Notes: generated from the letters alone by a model not told the origin. Counted from the stretch's first letter, positions 8,178-17,469 are shown. The stretch is DNA of 64,000 bases from Planctomycetota bacterium (GCA_014381825.1 JACNKX010000083.1:19081-83080), one strand, 5' to 3'. A program made the numbers and translations.

Positions 8178-8561
8178 ATGAGAACGACACAGTTAAATCA
8201 TGTTGCGTTGCACGTTGCCGATGTCGAAAAGAGCTGTGAGTTCTACGGCGACGTCCTCCAGTTAGAACCGATGCCCCGCCCTGCATTCAATTTCCCGGGG
8301 GCTTGGTTTCTTCTGGGAAAGGATCAAGAACTGCATCTGATCGGCGAGCGCAACGGACCTGTGGTGGGTGCCGCGACACGTGGAGATCATTGGGCCTTGA
8401 TGATTGATGACATGGACGAGTGGGAAGCGTACTTCCAAAGTCGGGGCATCGAGTATACCCCGCGCCGGACGCGTCCCGACGGAGCGTTCCAGATCTACGT
8501 CTTCGATCCCGACGGACACTGTTTGGAGTTGTGTACCCCGCCGCCGGTCGCCACATCCTGA
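8178..8561 (+). CDS. VOC-family (glyoxalase/dioxygenase-fold) protein
   Basis: The 127-residue protein is a single vicinal-oxygen-chelate domain. It shows 'LNHVALHVADVEKSCEFY' at the N-terminus, a His in 'RGDHWALMIDD' and a Glu in 'DPDGHCLELC'; these are the usual positions of metal ligands. The length fits a one-module VOC protein that would work as a dimer. GGAAGAG lies before the ATG. It is 26 bases upstream of the SDR gene and likely co-transcribed with it. The reaction is not predictable: glyoxalase, epimerase, dioxygenase and resistance proteins all share this fold. Confidence 0.8.
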   Translation: MRTTQLNHVALHVADVEKSCEFYGDVLQLEPMPRPAFNFPGAWFLLGKDQELHLIGERNGPVVGAATRGDHWALMIDDMDEWEAYFQSRGIEYTPRRTRPDGAFQIYVFDPDGHCLELCTPPPVATS

Positions 8562-8587
8562 TCGCAACTAACTTTGGGGAGCTATCC

Positions 8588-9391
8588 GTGGATCTAGCCT
8601 TGGCATATCAGACAGCCGTCGTCATTGGTGGAGCAAAGGGTATCGGACGGGCTATTGCCGAAACATTCGCCGAAGAGCGCGCGAATGTCGTACTCGCGGA
8701 CGTTGATCCCGCGGTGAACCAAGCGGCGGCGGAACTCACCGCCAAGCATGATGCGAAGGTCTCGGCGATCGAGGTGGATGTCACGGACTATGTTGCCATT
8801 CAGAAACTCGCCGCGCATGTCGTGGTGGAACATGGTGGGTGCAATCATCTTGTCTACGCGGCGGGCGTGGGTTCAGGCAAGTTCGGCTTTCCGTTTTGGA
8901 ATTTGGAGCCGAGTGATTGGGACTTCGTCTTGCGAGTTAATTTAGTCGGCGCCGTCAACGCGGCTCATGCCTTTAAGACTCAGATGATCGCACAGCACGA
9001 CGGAACCATGCTGTTTCTTTCGTCGGTCGCCGGTCAGGTCGGCTCGCAAACAGATCCGCCCTACAGTGCGGCGAAGGCAGCACTGATCAATTTCGTGCAG
9101 TGCGCTGCGAAGGATTTGGCCGGATACGATATCCGCGTCAACACAATTTGCCCGGGAATGATTAAGACGTCGGTCAATCGCTCGGTTTGGCAAGCCTGGT
9201 TCAATCAACAACCAGAAGACGCGAGAACGTCGTATGAAGAATGGGCGGACGAAAAGGTAAATCGCGTCGTACCCTTGGGCCGCTGGCAAGAATGCGAAGA
9301 CGTCGCAAACCTCGCCGTATTCCTAGCGTCGTATCGAGCCAACAACATCACCGGCCAGACACTGAACGTCGATGGTGGGCAAGTCATGTAG
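8588..9391 (+). CDS. Short-chain dehydrogenase/reductase (SDR)
   Basis: The 267-residue classical SDR starts at a GTG (8588) preceded by GGGGAG. Longer in-frame readings would run back through the VOC gene and are not likely. The nucleotide-binding motif 'IGGAKGIGRAIAE' is near the N-terminus, 'VYAAGVG' corresponds to NNAG, and the catalytic residues are in 'SSVAGQVG' (Ser) and 'YSAAKAAL' (YxxxK). The C-terminus 'ITGQTLNVDGGQVM' is typical. It would oxidise or reduce a hydroxy or keto group with NAD(P). Its place between the VOC gene and the carboxylate transporter suggests a catabolic role. Confidence 0.88.
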   Translation: MDLALAYQTAVVIGGAKGIGRAIAETFAEERANVVLADVDPAVNQAAAELTAKHDAKVSAIEVDVTDYVAIQKLAAHVVVEHGGCNHLVYAAGVGSGKFGFPFWNLEPSDWDFVLRVNLVGAVNAAHAFKTQMIAQHDGTMLFLSSVAGQVGSQTDPPYSAAKAALINFVQCAAKDLAGYDIRVNTICPGMIKTSVNRSVWQAWFNQQPEDARTSYEEWADEKVNRVVPLGRWQECEDVANLAVFLASYRANNITGQTLNVDGGQVM

Positions 9392-9393
9392 TA

Positions 9394-9426
9394 ATGTATC
9401 CGAAGTCTTGGCGACTTCGGATACAT
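9394..9426. terminator. Perfect 14-bp hairpin between convergent genes
   Basis: ATGTATCCGAAGTC (9394-9407) and its exact reverse complement (9413-9426) flank a 5-base loop. The hairpin sits directly after the SDR stop codon and before the stop of the small minus-strand gene, so it may act as a bidirectional terminator. No good T-run is present on either strand, so the termination role is inferred. Confidence 0.55.
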
Positions 9427-9433
9427 GAATCGA

Positions 9434-9526
9434 TTACGCTTTATTGCCCCATAGGATATACCCGACGACCGCGACGGTAAGCGAACACAGAATGGTAACA
9501 CCCAGGATTCCAATCAAACCTTCCAC
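9434..9526 (-). CDS. 30-residue single-span membrane peptide
   Basis: A short minus-strand frame begins at a GTG (9526-9524) with GGAG (9537-9534) seven bases upstream and ends with TAA (9436-9434). The peptide has 30 residues. Positions 4-26 are hydrophobic ('LIGILGVTILCSLTVAVV' and on), followed by 'WGNKA', a Trp and Lys at the membrane edge. The good ribosome-binding site, clean transmembrane helix and placement between a hairpin and the divergent transporter gene support a real small protein. It might associate with the membrane transporter encoded next to it, but nothing proves this. I do not recognise a family. Confidence 0.55.
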   Translation of the reverse strand: MEGLIGILGVTILCSLTVAVVGYILWGNKA

Positions 9527-9595
9527 TGTAGTTCTCCAAGCTCATTTAACAACGAATCGTCGGTCAGCTCGCAATGATACTTTCGGAGCGGCACG

Positions 9596-10930
9596 ATGAG
9601 TAGGTGGGTTTTCTGGCTTGCAGCGTATTCTACGTTAAACTGCTTCGACGCTGGAACGCTGGCAGCCGAAGACTATCCCCAGCATACCGTTTCGATCGTC
9701 TGCCCGTGGTCACCTGGCGGCGGTACAGATCGAGTTTCGCGGTTCTGGGCCGGTGCGTTGGAGAAGGAGTTTGGCCAGCCATTCGTCGTAGTCAATCGAA
9801 CTGGCGGTGCGGGGGCGGTAGGGCATTTTGCGAGTGCGTCAGCCAAGCCCGACGGGCACACGATCGGCATGATCACGTTCGAGCTGTCGACGATGCATCG
9901 CATGAAGATTTCAAAGTTGACCTTTGAAAACTATGAATGCCTGATGCAAGTCAACGCAGATCCCGCGGCGATTATCGTCAGAAGCGAATCGAAATGGCAA
10001 TCACTTGCCGAATTGCTGGACGACATTCGCTCGCAGCCAGGCAAACTGAAGATGTCCGGCACAGCGACAGGTGGGGCTTGGGATTTGGCTCGAGCCGGCT
10101 TGTTGCAAGCCGCTGGTCTTCCGATCGATTCGGTCGTTTGGGTTCCACATCCCGGCTCGGCTCCGTCGCTGCTCGAATTGATGGGCGGTCATCTCGATGC
10201 CGTGTGCTGCAGCGTGCCAGAAGTCGCTTCGCAGTTGGAGAATGAACAAGTCCGCATCCTCGCCGTGATGTCAGACGAGCGCATGGGCGACTTTCCCGAT
10301 CTGCCGACCGCCAAGGAACAAGGAACCGACTGGATCGCTGTCGGCTGGCGCGGGCTTGCTTTGCCGAAGGACACTCCACAGGAAACGGTGAAGATATTAG
10401 CCGACCGGTGCTCGAAGATCGCCGCCTCGAACGCGTATCGCGAATTCATGCAGAAAAACGGATTTGGCATTACGATTCGCGAAACGACCGACTTCACAGA
10501 CTTCCTTCGCGAGCAAGACGAACAATGGGAAGTCGTGGTCGAAGCCGCGGGTTACGACGAAGGCGTTTCCGGCAACAACGATCCGGGGCCCCACGCATTG
10601 CCTTGGATGCTTGTGATTGGTTTGGTCGCCGCGGGAAGCTGGGAGTTTGCGACTCGCAAACGAAAGGGCGGGCCAACTGCGCAGGAACCATCGAACCTCG
10701 CCATGCCGCTGTTGGTTTGCGGCGGCTTACTGGGTTACGTGGTTGCCATTAGCTGGCTGGGCTTCGCGATTAGCACGTTCGCTTTCGTGTCGATGACAAC
10801 GTGGTGGCTCGGAGCGCGGCCGTGGCAGTCGTTGGTTGCTGCAATGGTTATTACAGCGAGTGTTTGGCTGTCGTTTGTCGTGTTCTTCGAAGTTCAATTG
10901 CCAACGGGCGTCTTCGGTTTGCCGTTTTAG
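9596..10930 (+). CDS. TctC-TctB fusion: solute-binding protein fused to small membrane subunit of a TTT carboxylate transporter
   Basis: The first 325 residues or so form a TctC/Bug-type extracytoplasmic binding protein: signal peptide, 'VSIVCPWSPGGGTDRVSRFW', 'NRTGGAGAVG', 'AKPDGHTIG' and 'PDLPTAKEQG'. The last 110 residues form a TctB-like domain with about four membrane helices, including 'GYVVAISWLGFAISTFAFV', 'GARPWQSLV' and 'FEVQLPTGVFGLPF'. In the usual tripartite tricarboxylate transporter these are separate proteins, with a free periplasmic TctC. Here the binding protein would be tethered to the membrane. GGAG lies upstream of the ATG. The large subunit (TctA) follows after 29 bases. 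The substrate is probably a small carboxylate. Confidence 0.85.
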   Translation: MSRWVFWLAAYSTLNCFDAGTLAAEDYPQHTVSIVCPWSPGGGTDRVSRFWAGALEKEFGQPFVVVNRTGGAGAVGHFASASAKPDGHTIGMITFELSTMHRMKISKLTFENYECLMQVNADPAAIIVRSESKWQSLAELLDDIRSQPGKLKMSGTATGGAWDLARAGLLQAAGLPIDSVVWVPHPGSAPSLLELMGGHLDAVCCSVPEVASQLENEQVRILAVMSDERMGDFPDLPTAKEQGTDWIAVGWRGLALPKDTPQETVKILADRCSKIAASNAYREFMQKNGFGITIRETTDFTDFLREQDEQWEVVVEAAGYDEGVSGNNDPGPHALPWMLVIGLVAAGSWEFATRKRKGGPTAQEPSNLAMPLLVCGGLLGYVVAISWLGFAISTFAFVSMTTWWLGARPWQSLVAAMVITASVWLSFVVFFEVQLPTGVFGLPF

Positions 10931-10959
10931 CTACTCAGTCTTGATTAAAAGTCACGCCC

Positions 10960-12447
10960 TTGATCACCGATCTGCTCACACCACACGTCCTGGTCCCTTG
11001 GCTTCTTGCGATGGCGTTTGGAGTATTTGTTGGTGCAACGCCCGGGCTGACCGCAACGATGGCGGTCGCATTGATCGTTCCGCTGAGCTTTCACATGAGC
11101 GATCCGAACGCCGGCCTCGCAATGATCATTGGCGTCAGCTTCACCGCGATTTTCGCTGGCGATATCCCGGCGACGTACCTTCGCATTCCAGGGACTCCCG
11201 CATCGGCGGCTGCCACGCTGGACGGGCATGAGTTGGCGAAGCAAGGCAAAGGCGGTTTTGCGTTGCTGCTCGATCTGTTTTGTTCGTGCCTTGGCGGATT
11301 GGTTGGAGTCGGCTTGCTGATGTTAGTCGCATCACCGCTGGCCAAGTTCGCGTTGTTGTTTAGCGACTTCGAATACTTCTGGCTCGGCGTGCTTGGCTTG
11401 AGCATGAGCGCCTTTGTCACACAAGGCAGCACAGCGCGCGGGATGATCGCCGCGATGCTTGGTGTGTTGATCGGAACGGTTGGGATGGATGTCGTGATGG
11501 GCGGACCTCGCTATGCGGTGCTCGACAACATCGGCGGTGCCGAATTGAAGCGAGGTTTCGAATTCATTCCGGTCATGATTGGTCTGTTTGGCATCGCGGA
11601 GGTATTGCGGAACGTCGGCAAAGATGCTTCGTGGTCGGAATCAAGCATCAAGCATTCCTCGACATCGCTGCGTGAGACTTGGCTCGCAATTTGGAGGCAC
11701 AAGTTCACGATGCTCGTGTCGGCGGTATGTGGCACGTTGATCGGTGCCTTGCCGGGTGCCGGAGCTGATGTTGCAGCGTGGGGCGCGTATGGGTTGGCGA
11801 AGAAAACGTCTGACACCCCAAATGAGTTTGGGAAAGGAGCAACCGCCGGAGTTGTCGCACCAACGAGTGCGAACAACGCTGCAGTGGCTGGTGCTTGGAT
11901 TCCAGCGTTGGTGTTTGGCATTCCAGGCGACGCCGTGACGGCGATCGTTCTTGGAGCCATGTTGATGTACAACATCACTCCCGGGCCTGAACTGTTCAAA
12001 GGCGATATGACTCAAGTTCGTGGCATCTTCTGGATTGCCTTGCTCACCCAAGTTTTGCTACTACCGGCGGGCTACCTCGGACTGAAGGCATTCGGCTTTG
12101 TGCTGCGTCTGCCGCGACGTTTTGTATTGACGTCGGTCGTCGTATTTTCCGTCGTCGGTGCGTATGCGTTGAACAACAGCATGTTTGACGTCTATGTCAT
12201 GCTGGCATTTGGCTTGATCGGCTTTATCCTAGAGTCGAATCGCATTCCCCTTGCACCGCTCATACTCGGCTTGATCCTTGGCAAACTTGTCGAACAAAAA
12301 CTCCGCACCGGTTTGATTTCGTCAGGCGGCGACCTTACGCCAATGTTTACGAGGCCAATCTGTATTGGGCTAATCGTACTGTTGCTGGCAATGATGACCG
12401 GCGGCCCGCTCATGAAGGCGATGCAGCGCAACAGGACGACGCCTTAA
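10960..12447 (+). CDS. Tripartite tricarboxylate transporter large membrane subunit (TctA family)
   Basis: The 495-residue protein is highly hydrophobic with about twelve helices and the TctA signatures 'GATPGLTATMAVALIVPL' and, in the second half, 'GALPGAGADVAAWGAYG' with 'VVAPTSANNAAVAGAWIPAL'. It is the transport channel of the system whose TctC-TctB fusion lies just upstream. The start is most likely the TTG at 10960: an in-frame stop lies a few codons upstream, and the next ATG would remove part of the first helix. No clear ribosome-binding site precedes it, so translation may be coupled to the upstream gene. Confidence 0.88.
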   Translation: MITDLLTPHVLVPWLLAMAFGVFVGATPGLTATMAVALIVPLSFHMSDPNAGLAMIIGVSFTAIFAGDIPATYLRIPGTPASAAATLDGHELAKQGKGGFALLLDLFCSCLGGLVGVGLLMLVASPLAKFALLFSDFEYFWLGVLGLSMSAFVTQGSTARGMIAAMLGVLIGTVGMDVVMGGPRYAVLDNIGGAELKRGFEFIPVMIGLFGIAEVLRNVGKDASWSESSIKHSSTSLRETWLAIWRHKFTMLVSAVCGTLIGALPGAGADVAAWGAYGLAKKTSDTPNEFGKGATAGVVAPTSANNAAVAGAWIPALVFGIPGDAVTAIVLGAMLMYNITPGPELFKGDMTQVRGIFWIALLTQVLLLPAGYLGLKAFGFVLRLPRRFVLTSVVVFSVVGAYALNNSMFDVYVMLAFGLIGFILESNRIPLAPLILGLILGKLVEQKLRTGLISSGGDLTPMFTRPICIGLIVLLLAMMTGGPLMKAMQRNRTTP

Positions 12448-12494
12448 AGAGTGGCACGGGCGTGCGGTTGACCCCACACCCGGCAAACGACAGG

Positions 12495-12767
12495 CTACCG
12501 CGTTGCGATTCCCAACTTCTCGATCTCCGTCGCGAGGACGAGCAAGTCAGCACGTTCGGGAGCAACCGGGTCTTTCAGTAGCGGCGCATGCGGTGCGCCG
12601 AGATCGCCTGAAATAACGAATCGTTGCCCTTCGCCATTAAACTCGATGTAACACGAGCCGAGAATGTCACCGGCAGGGCTGAGTCGGATTTGTAGTCCGA
12701 TCCGGGAATGGACGGAGTACGTCTCCAACCTACCGCGACCAATTCCTTGCCACCGTTTCAGCTGCAA
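12495..12767 (-). pseudogene. Fragment of a beta-CASP metallo-beta-lactamase RNA-processing exonuclease-like gene
   Basis: About 90 residues match the internal part of MBL-fold proteins of the CPSF73/beta-CASP type: 'SPAGDILGSCYIEF', then 'FVISGDLGAPHAPLLKDP' and 'ADLLVLAT'. In these families the first motif is normally 'AGHILGSA' with a metal-binding His; here that His is Asp. The HxHxDH motif before it and the beta-CASP and C-terminal parts after it are absent, although full proteins have about 450 residues. The frame opens with an unrelated basic stretch. It is best read as a remnant of a deleted gene. Confidence 0.6.
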
Positions 12768-12840
12768 CTAAATTGAGAATACATCAGGCTCGGCGCTCTT
12801 CCCGCGATCGATCGACTTTTATTGCCCTCCTCGGAACGCA

Positions 12841-15390
12841 ATGCGTTTCCGTGTCGTCACCTTGATGGCGATGGGCAACCGTCTAACCAGGGAAGCTTCA
12901 CCGAGGCCAAAGATGCGGGATCAGAACACTGCGCCATCGCGCGAGTCGACCGCGCGCAACCGCCTATTGAGCAGCGACGGCGATACACCAACGCGCCTTG
13001 CGATAAACAACTACGATCCAGCGGCGTCGCCCCCCGCCGGCCAGCCGAGTGACGAACTGCGAGTGTTGGGGCCATACGATATTATTCGCATGCTAGGGCA
13101 AGGCGGCATGGGATTGGTATTGTTGGGACACGATCCGACACTGGACCGCTTGGTGGCCATCAAGTTGCTACGATCGGATCGCACCGATGCCGAATCGAGA
13201 CAGCGTTTTGTGCGCGAGGCCCGAGCGGTGGCGGCGATTCAGCATGACCACGTCGTAACGATCCATAGTGTAGCGAATCCGCGATCCGGTCTGCCATATT
13301 TCGTCATGCCTTACATCGCGGGCCCGACGTTGCGACAGCAGATTGATGCGGACACGCAGTTCGAGCCAGCCCGATCCGCGCAACTTGCCATCGAAATCGC
13401 CAGCGGTCTGTCGGCCGCACACGAAGCCGGCTTGGTGCATCGCGACATCAAACCCGACAATGTCATGCTCGACCCCGTCGATGGCCGCGCAAAGATCATG
13501 GACTTCGGTTTAGTTCGACTGGCCGAGTCGGACGTGATCACGCAGACCGGCACAAGCGCTGGAACGCCTGAATACATGAGTCCCGAGCAGATCGACAAAC
13601 CGGGATCCGTCGATCAACGCACGGACGTTTACAGCCTTGGCGTAACGCTTTACGAGATGCTCACCGGGACGCGTCCCTTCGCCGGCGCTCCGCACATGAT
13701 CATGCAACAAGTTTTGTCGGACGAGCCTCGGCGACCTCGCAAACTAAACGATCGTATTCCTCGCGACTTGGAGATCGTCTGCTTACGCGCGATAGAAAAA
13801 GATCCAGCTCGCCGTTATCAAACCGCGGCTGACTTTGGCGATGATCTGGGCCGCTGGCTACGCGGAGAAGCGATCATCGCTCGCTCCATCGGACCCGTCG
13901 GCAGGCTCTTGCGTTGGCGGCGACGCCAGGCAGCATTGGCGAACTTGGCCACCGCGCTCGTCGTCGTGATCGCAGTTGCCATTGGGGCCGTGCTGATTCA
14001 GTGGCGGCGCGCGGAATATCATCTCGCCGAATCGCGTCGGCAAGAGGTCCAAAGAATCGCCAAGGAAGCTGAAGTCGAGGATGCATCGCGACATGTCGCG
14101 CAAGCTTCGAAGGAAGTCGAACAGGCATCCCAGCAAGCCGAGGATGCATCGCGTGAGGCAGAACAGGCTCGCGGACAGATCCTAACGGCCATTCTCTACT
14201 CGCAAGTCAGGCAAGACACGCGGCCCGACAACGCGATGCGTAAGTTCTTTGAAGCGCTCTCGTCGATGCCAATGAAGGTCATTAATGAGCATGGCGATGA
14301 TCCCGAAAAGGCTGTCGAAGTCGCCGCCGCCTACATGAGTCTCGGTCAGTTGAAATGGCGAAGCGGCGATCAGCGGGCTGCTCTCGGTGCTTACAATGCC
14401 GCCCGTCAGCGATATAGCTCGCTCTCCGGCAAGCAACCCGAGGATGCGAACCTTCGGCATTTGTTGGCTACCGCTCATCACTGGGCGGGAATTCTTCAAC
14501 AGGAATTTGGCGAAGTGACAGCAGCGTTGGAGGCACATGAGCAGGCTCGCCGCATCCAACGTGAACTCGTCGAGCGAAGTCCGACGGCACCGAACTATCT
14601 GCTGGACTTGGCCAATAGCGAGATCGAGGTTGGCACGCTCCAGGCAACGTTAGGAAAAAATGCCGAGGCGACCGCGGCTCACGAGGAAGCACGTCGCGCG
14701 TTGCGCCGAATTGAACGCGCGAACGCCGGCACGACCATCGCAGCGATGCGCAAGGAACTTGCTATCGCCTATCGAAAGCTCGGGGATGGGCTGCGTCTTC
14801 ATTCGTCCGATGCAACCGTGTCGGAGGTTTATCAGCAGGCGATCGACTTCGGACGCGCTGCCTCTAGCGGCTCGCCGGCCCAAATAGACGTGCAATCCGA
14901 ATTGGCGATCGCGCTCAACCAGTTCGGCGAGTGTTTGATCGAGAGTGGTCGTCTGGATGAGGCGAGCCATGCATTCAAGGAAGCTGTGTTGCTGCAACGG
15001 AAGGTCGTAAAAAGATCACCGCTGACGGAAACACAAAACTGGTTCAGGGTTCACCTAAAGAACCTCGCGCAGGTCGAACGCCGACTCGGCAACTTACAAC
15101 TCGCCGTCGAAGCAATTGTCGAGCGGCAAGCTATAACCCGAGGCGACGCGGACGAAGTACTCTGGTCGGCTTTGGAGATCGCCCGGTGCCTGTCGCAACT
15201 CGAGTCCTCGCCGAACGCAGGAACATCTGGGCTACATCGTGAATTCACGAGTCTCGCGCTCGCGGCCCTGTCACACGCGGTCGAAATTGGATTCGAAGAT
15301 ACTGAGCGATTGAAGACTGAGCCCGCCTTGGCTCCGCTGCGAGAAATGCCCGAGTTCCAGCAACACATCAACTCAGGTGATTCCCGCTAG
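12841..15390 (+). CDS. Membrane-anchored Ser/Thr protein kinase with C-terminal TPR-type repeats
   Basis: This is a Hanks-type kinase. After a low-complexity N-terminus the kinase domain (about residues 78-345) has the glycine loop 'GQGGMG' (86-91), the catalytic Lys in 'VAIKLL' (108), 'HRDIKPDN' (near 200), 'DFGLVRL' (near 221) and 'GTPEYMSPEQ'. One membrane helix follows ('ALANLATALVVVIAVAIGAV'), then an Ala/Glu/Gln-rich coiled coil and a long alpha-helical repeat region of TPR type outside the membrane. The ATG at 12841 is taken as start; an ATG at 12913 with GAGG upstream is an alternative. The gene converges on the Hsp70 gene, whose operon encodes an FHA protein, a possible reader of its phosphorylation. 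Confidence 0.9.
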   Translation: MRFRVVTLMAMGNRLTREASPRPKMRDQNTAPSRESTARNRLLSSDGDTPTRLAINNYDPAASPPAGQPSDELRVLGPYDIIRMLGQGGMGLVLLGHDPTLDRLVAIKLLRSDRTDAESRQRFVREARAVAAIQHDHVVTIHSVANPRSGLPYFVMPYIAGPTLRQQIDADTQFEPARSAQLAIEIASGLSAAHEAGLVHRDIKPDNVMLDPVDGRAKIMDFGLVRLAESDVITQTGTSAGTPEYMSPEQIDKPGSVDQRTDVYSLGVTLYEMLTGTRPFAGAPHMIMQQVLSDEPRRPRKLNDRIPRDLEIVCLRAIEKDPARRYQTAADFGDDLGRWLRGEAIIARSIGPVGRLLRWRRRQAALANLATALVVVIAVAIGAVLIQWRRAEYHLAESRRQEVQRIAKEAEVEDASRHVAQASKEVEQASQQAEDASREAEQARGQILTAILYSQVRQDTRPDNAMRKFFEALSSMPMKVINEHGDDPEKAVEVAAAYMSLGQLKWRSGDQRAALGAYNAARQRYSSLSGKQPEDANLRHLLATAHHWAGILQQEFGEVTAALEAHEQARRIQRELVERSPTAPNYLLDLANSEIEVGTLQATLGKNAEATAAHEEARRALRRIERANAGTTIAAMRKELAIAYRKLGDGLRLHSSDATVSEVYQQAIDFGRAASSGSPAQIDVQSELAIALNQFGECLIESGRLDEASHAFKEAVLLQRKVVKRSPLTETQNWFRVHLKNLAQVERRLGNLQLAVEAIVERQAITRGDADEVLWSALEIARCLSQLESSPNAGTSGLHREFTSLALAALSHAVEIGFEDTERLKTEPALAPLREMPEFQQHINSGDSR

Positions 15391-15470
15391 AAGAAATCAG
15401 AGACGCCTCACCACCTTGATACTTCTCAAGCCGACTCAGCTGCGATCGGAACATCAAGACAAGACGCCAG

Positions 15471-17465
15471 TCAAACGCCCAATGCCGCAATGAGACATAC
15501 AACTTCCTTGAACTGTTCCGCTGTACCTGTCGGTTGAAACTCAGCCTTGAAGCACTCGCGACCCAAGACGAGACAGGCGAAATTCGCCTGAGTGCGGTAT
15601 TGGTCGAAGCGGGTCTTAGCCGCAGCAAGTTGTGAGCTAGACTGAAGCTTCTCACTGCCGCCTTCGGCTTGTTGGCAAGCTTGCTCGGCGTGGTTGAATG
15701 CGGCCTTGGCGGCGCGATAGGCAGCGGTAGCCTTTTGTGCAGCGGCTTGGCTGCGTTGAAGGGCGTCAGGAGTTACTTTGCCCACAGCTGCGTAGCCGAT
15801 TTTAATGTAGAGCCCGTCAAGTCGCCGCAGTAGACCGCCACGATCGTTCTTGTCGATCGGTGCCACGGCATCGGGGGCGAAACCGGTGTTCGGCTTCTCT
15901 TCCCGGCCGAGCAATCTTGCTCGCCAGGTCGGTAAGTCTTCCAATTCGTTGGCGTTGTCCCGTCTAATTTCAACGTGTGCGGATTGCCGCGTTTCAGGGA
16001 CACGAGCGGAAACTGCGATCCGACCGTTGGCAGCGTAACTGTAAATCACTTCGATCTTGCTGCCTTGCGGCAGTCCTGGCGGCAAGTCTCGGACCACACA
16101 CTCGCCTAGCGCAATACACTCTTCGGGGCGGTGGCTTTCGCCTTCAAGTACGGCGACTTTGACGTTGCGTTGATCCGGCTTTGCGGTCCGAAATGTTCCC
16201 ATCGTGCGACACGGCAGCGGTGTGTTCTTTGGAATCAAGATTGCATTGACTCGCTCACTTGTCTTCGTGTCGAGCCCGATTACGCCGAGGCTGTGCGAGT
16301 TTACGTTGACCAGAATGCAGCTCACTCCCAGATTGTCGTCGCCTTGCTGCATTAACATCCCAGCGTAGAGGGCGGCCCCGTGGGCGACGGCCTCGTCGGG
16401 CGAGGCCGAACGATCAGGAGCCTTTCCCGTCGAATGCTTGAGCATTTCAGAAACCATGGGCATTCTACTTGATCCGCCAACGAGTAGAATTCGATCGATT
16501 TGCGACCAGTTCAAACCCGCTTCCTTGACGACGATCGACGTCGTCGTCTCGGTGCGTTCAAGCAAGTCTCGTGTCATCTCTTCAAACTGTTGTCGGGTGA
16601 TCTCGACCCGAGTTCGCACTCCAGCATGAAAGACGACAACGTTTGTCGAGCTGCGTTGTGACAGTGTGTGTTTAACTTCCTGGGCATCGAGCCACAATTG
16701 CGCAGCGTCCTGAGGATCGCTGCGTGGATCAACGCCGTGTTGGAGGATGAATTGTTCGGACAGATGTTCGACGATTCTTTCGTCGAAATCCTTCCCGCCA
16801 AGCTGCACGTCTCCGTCGGTGGCGATCGCTCGGAAATGTGGGCCTTTGATTTCCAGAATCGTGACGTCGAACGTCCCGCCGCCGAGGTCGTAAACTAGCA
16901 CCTTCATCGGCTCGCGTTCTGTCGATTCTCCCGCGCTGTCGCGTTGCAAGAAACCGTGTTGGTGACCATAGGCCACGGCAGCGGCGGTCGGTTCATTGAT
17001 GATGTCTAAAACTTCAAGGCCAGCCAGCCGACCGGCGTCTTGTGTTGCCTTGCGTCGCGACTCGTCGAAAAACGCAGGGACCGTGATCACGACTTGCTTG
17101 ATGGGGCCAAGGCGTTGTTCAGCGTCTCGTTTCAATTGCTCAAGCACGAAGGCGCTCAATACTTCCGGCGGTACCTGGACACCACGCACCTCGCGACGAT
17201 AGACGACGGTCCCGACGTCACGCTTGAAGCACTCCGCATACGACGCGGGCACCATTGCGGATGCCTTCAACGCTTCGCGTCCCACGACGATCTCGTGTTG
17301 GTCGACGAGAACGGCGCTCGGCGTGAGCATGTCGCCGAGACTGTTATTCAATGTGGCCGGCCTACCAGCTTCGTCCAGGTAGGCGATTGCCGAAAAGGTA
17401 GTGCCCAGATCGATTCCAATGGGCCGCTGCGAAGGACGGCTTCCACCTTGATTCACTTTAGACAT
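15471..17465 (-). CDS. Hsp70-family chaperone (DnaK-like)
   Basis: The ATPase domain is complete: 'GIDLGTTFSAIAYLD', 'NEPTAAAVAYG', 'YDLGGGTFDVTILEI' and 'LVGGSSRMPMVSEML'. The substrate-binding beta domain follows ('NSHSLGVIGLD', 'NTPLPCRTMGTFRT'). Instead of the usual DnaK lid and EEVD-like tail there is a divergent helical segment of about 120 residues rich in Ala and Gln. The ATG at 17465 is chosen because it lies four bases after the stop of the upstream FHA gene. It is the third gene of a minus-strand operon (20496 to 15471) and so probably not the main DnaK of the cell but a specialised one tied to the FHA protein. There is no dnaJ or grpE beside it, but a J-like gene lies divergently upstream of the operon. 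Confidence 0.9.
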   Translation of the reverse strand: MSKVNQGGSRPSQRPIGIDLGTTFSAIAYLDEAGRPATLNNSLGDMLTPSAVLVDQHEIVVGREALKASAMVPASYAECFKRDVGTVVYRREVRGVQVPPEVLSAFVLEQLKRDAEQRLGPIKQVVITVPAFFDESRRKATQDAGRLAGLEVLDIINEPTAAAVAYGHQHGFLQRDSAGESTEREPMKVLVYDLGGGTFDVTILEIKGPHFRAIATDGDVQLGGKDFDERIVEHLSEQFILQHGVDPRSDPQDAAQLWLDAQEVKHTLSQRSSTNVVVFHAGVRTRVEITRQQFEEMTRDLLERTETTTSIVVKEAGLNWSQIDRILLVGGSSRMPMVSEMLKHSTGKAPDRSASPDEAVAHGAALYAGMLMQQGDDNLGVSCILVNVNSHSLGVIGLDTKTSERVNAILIPKNTPLPCRTMGTFRTAKPDQRNVKVAVLEGESHRPEECIALGECVVRDLPPGLPQGSKIEVIYSYAANGRIAVSARVPETRQSAHVEIRRDNANELEDLPTWRARLLGREEKPNTGFAPDAVAPIDKNDRGGLLRRLDGLYIKIGYAAVGKVTPDALQRSQAAAQKATAAYRAAKAAFNHAEQACQQAEGGSEKLQSSSQLAAAKTRFDQYRTQANFACLVLGRECFKAEFQPTGTAEQFKEVVCLIAALGV

Positions 17466-17469
17466 AACG

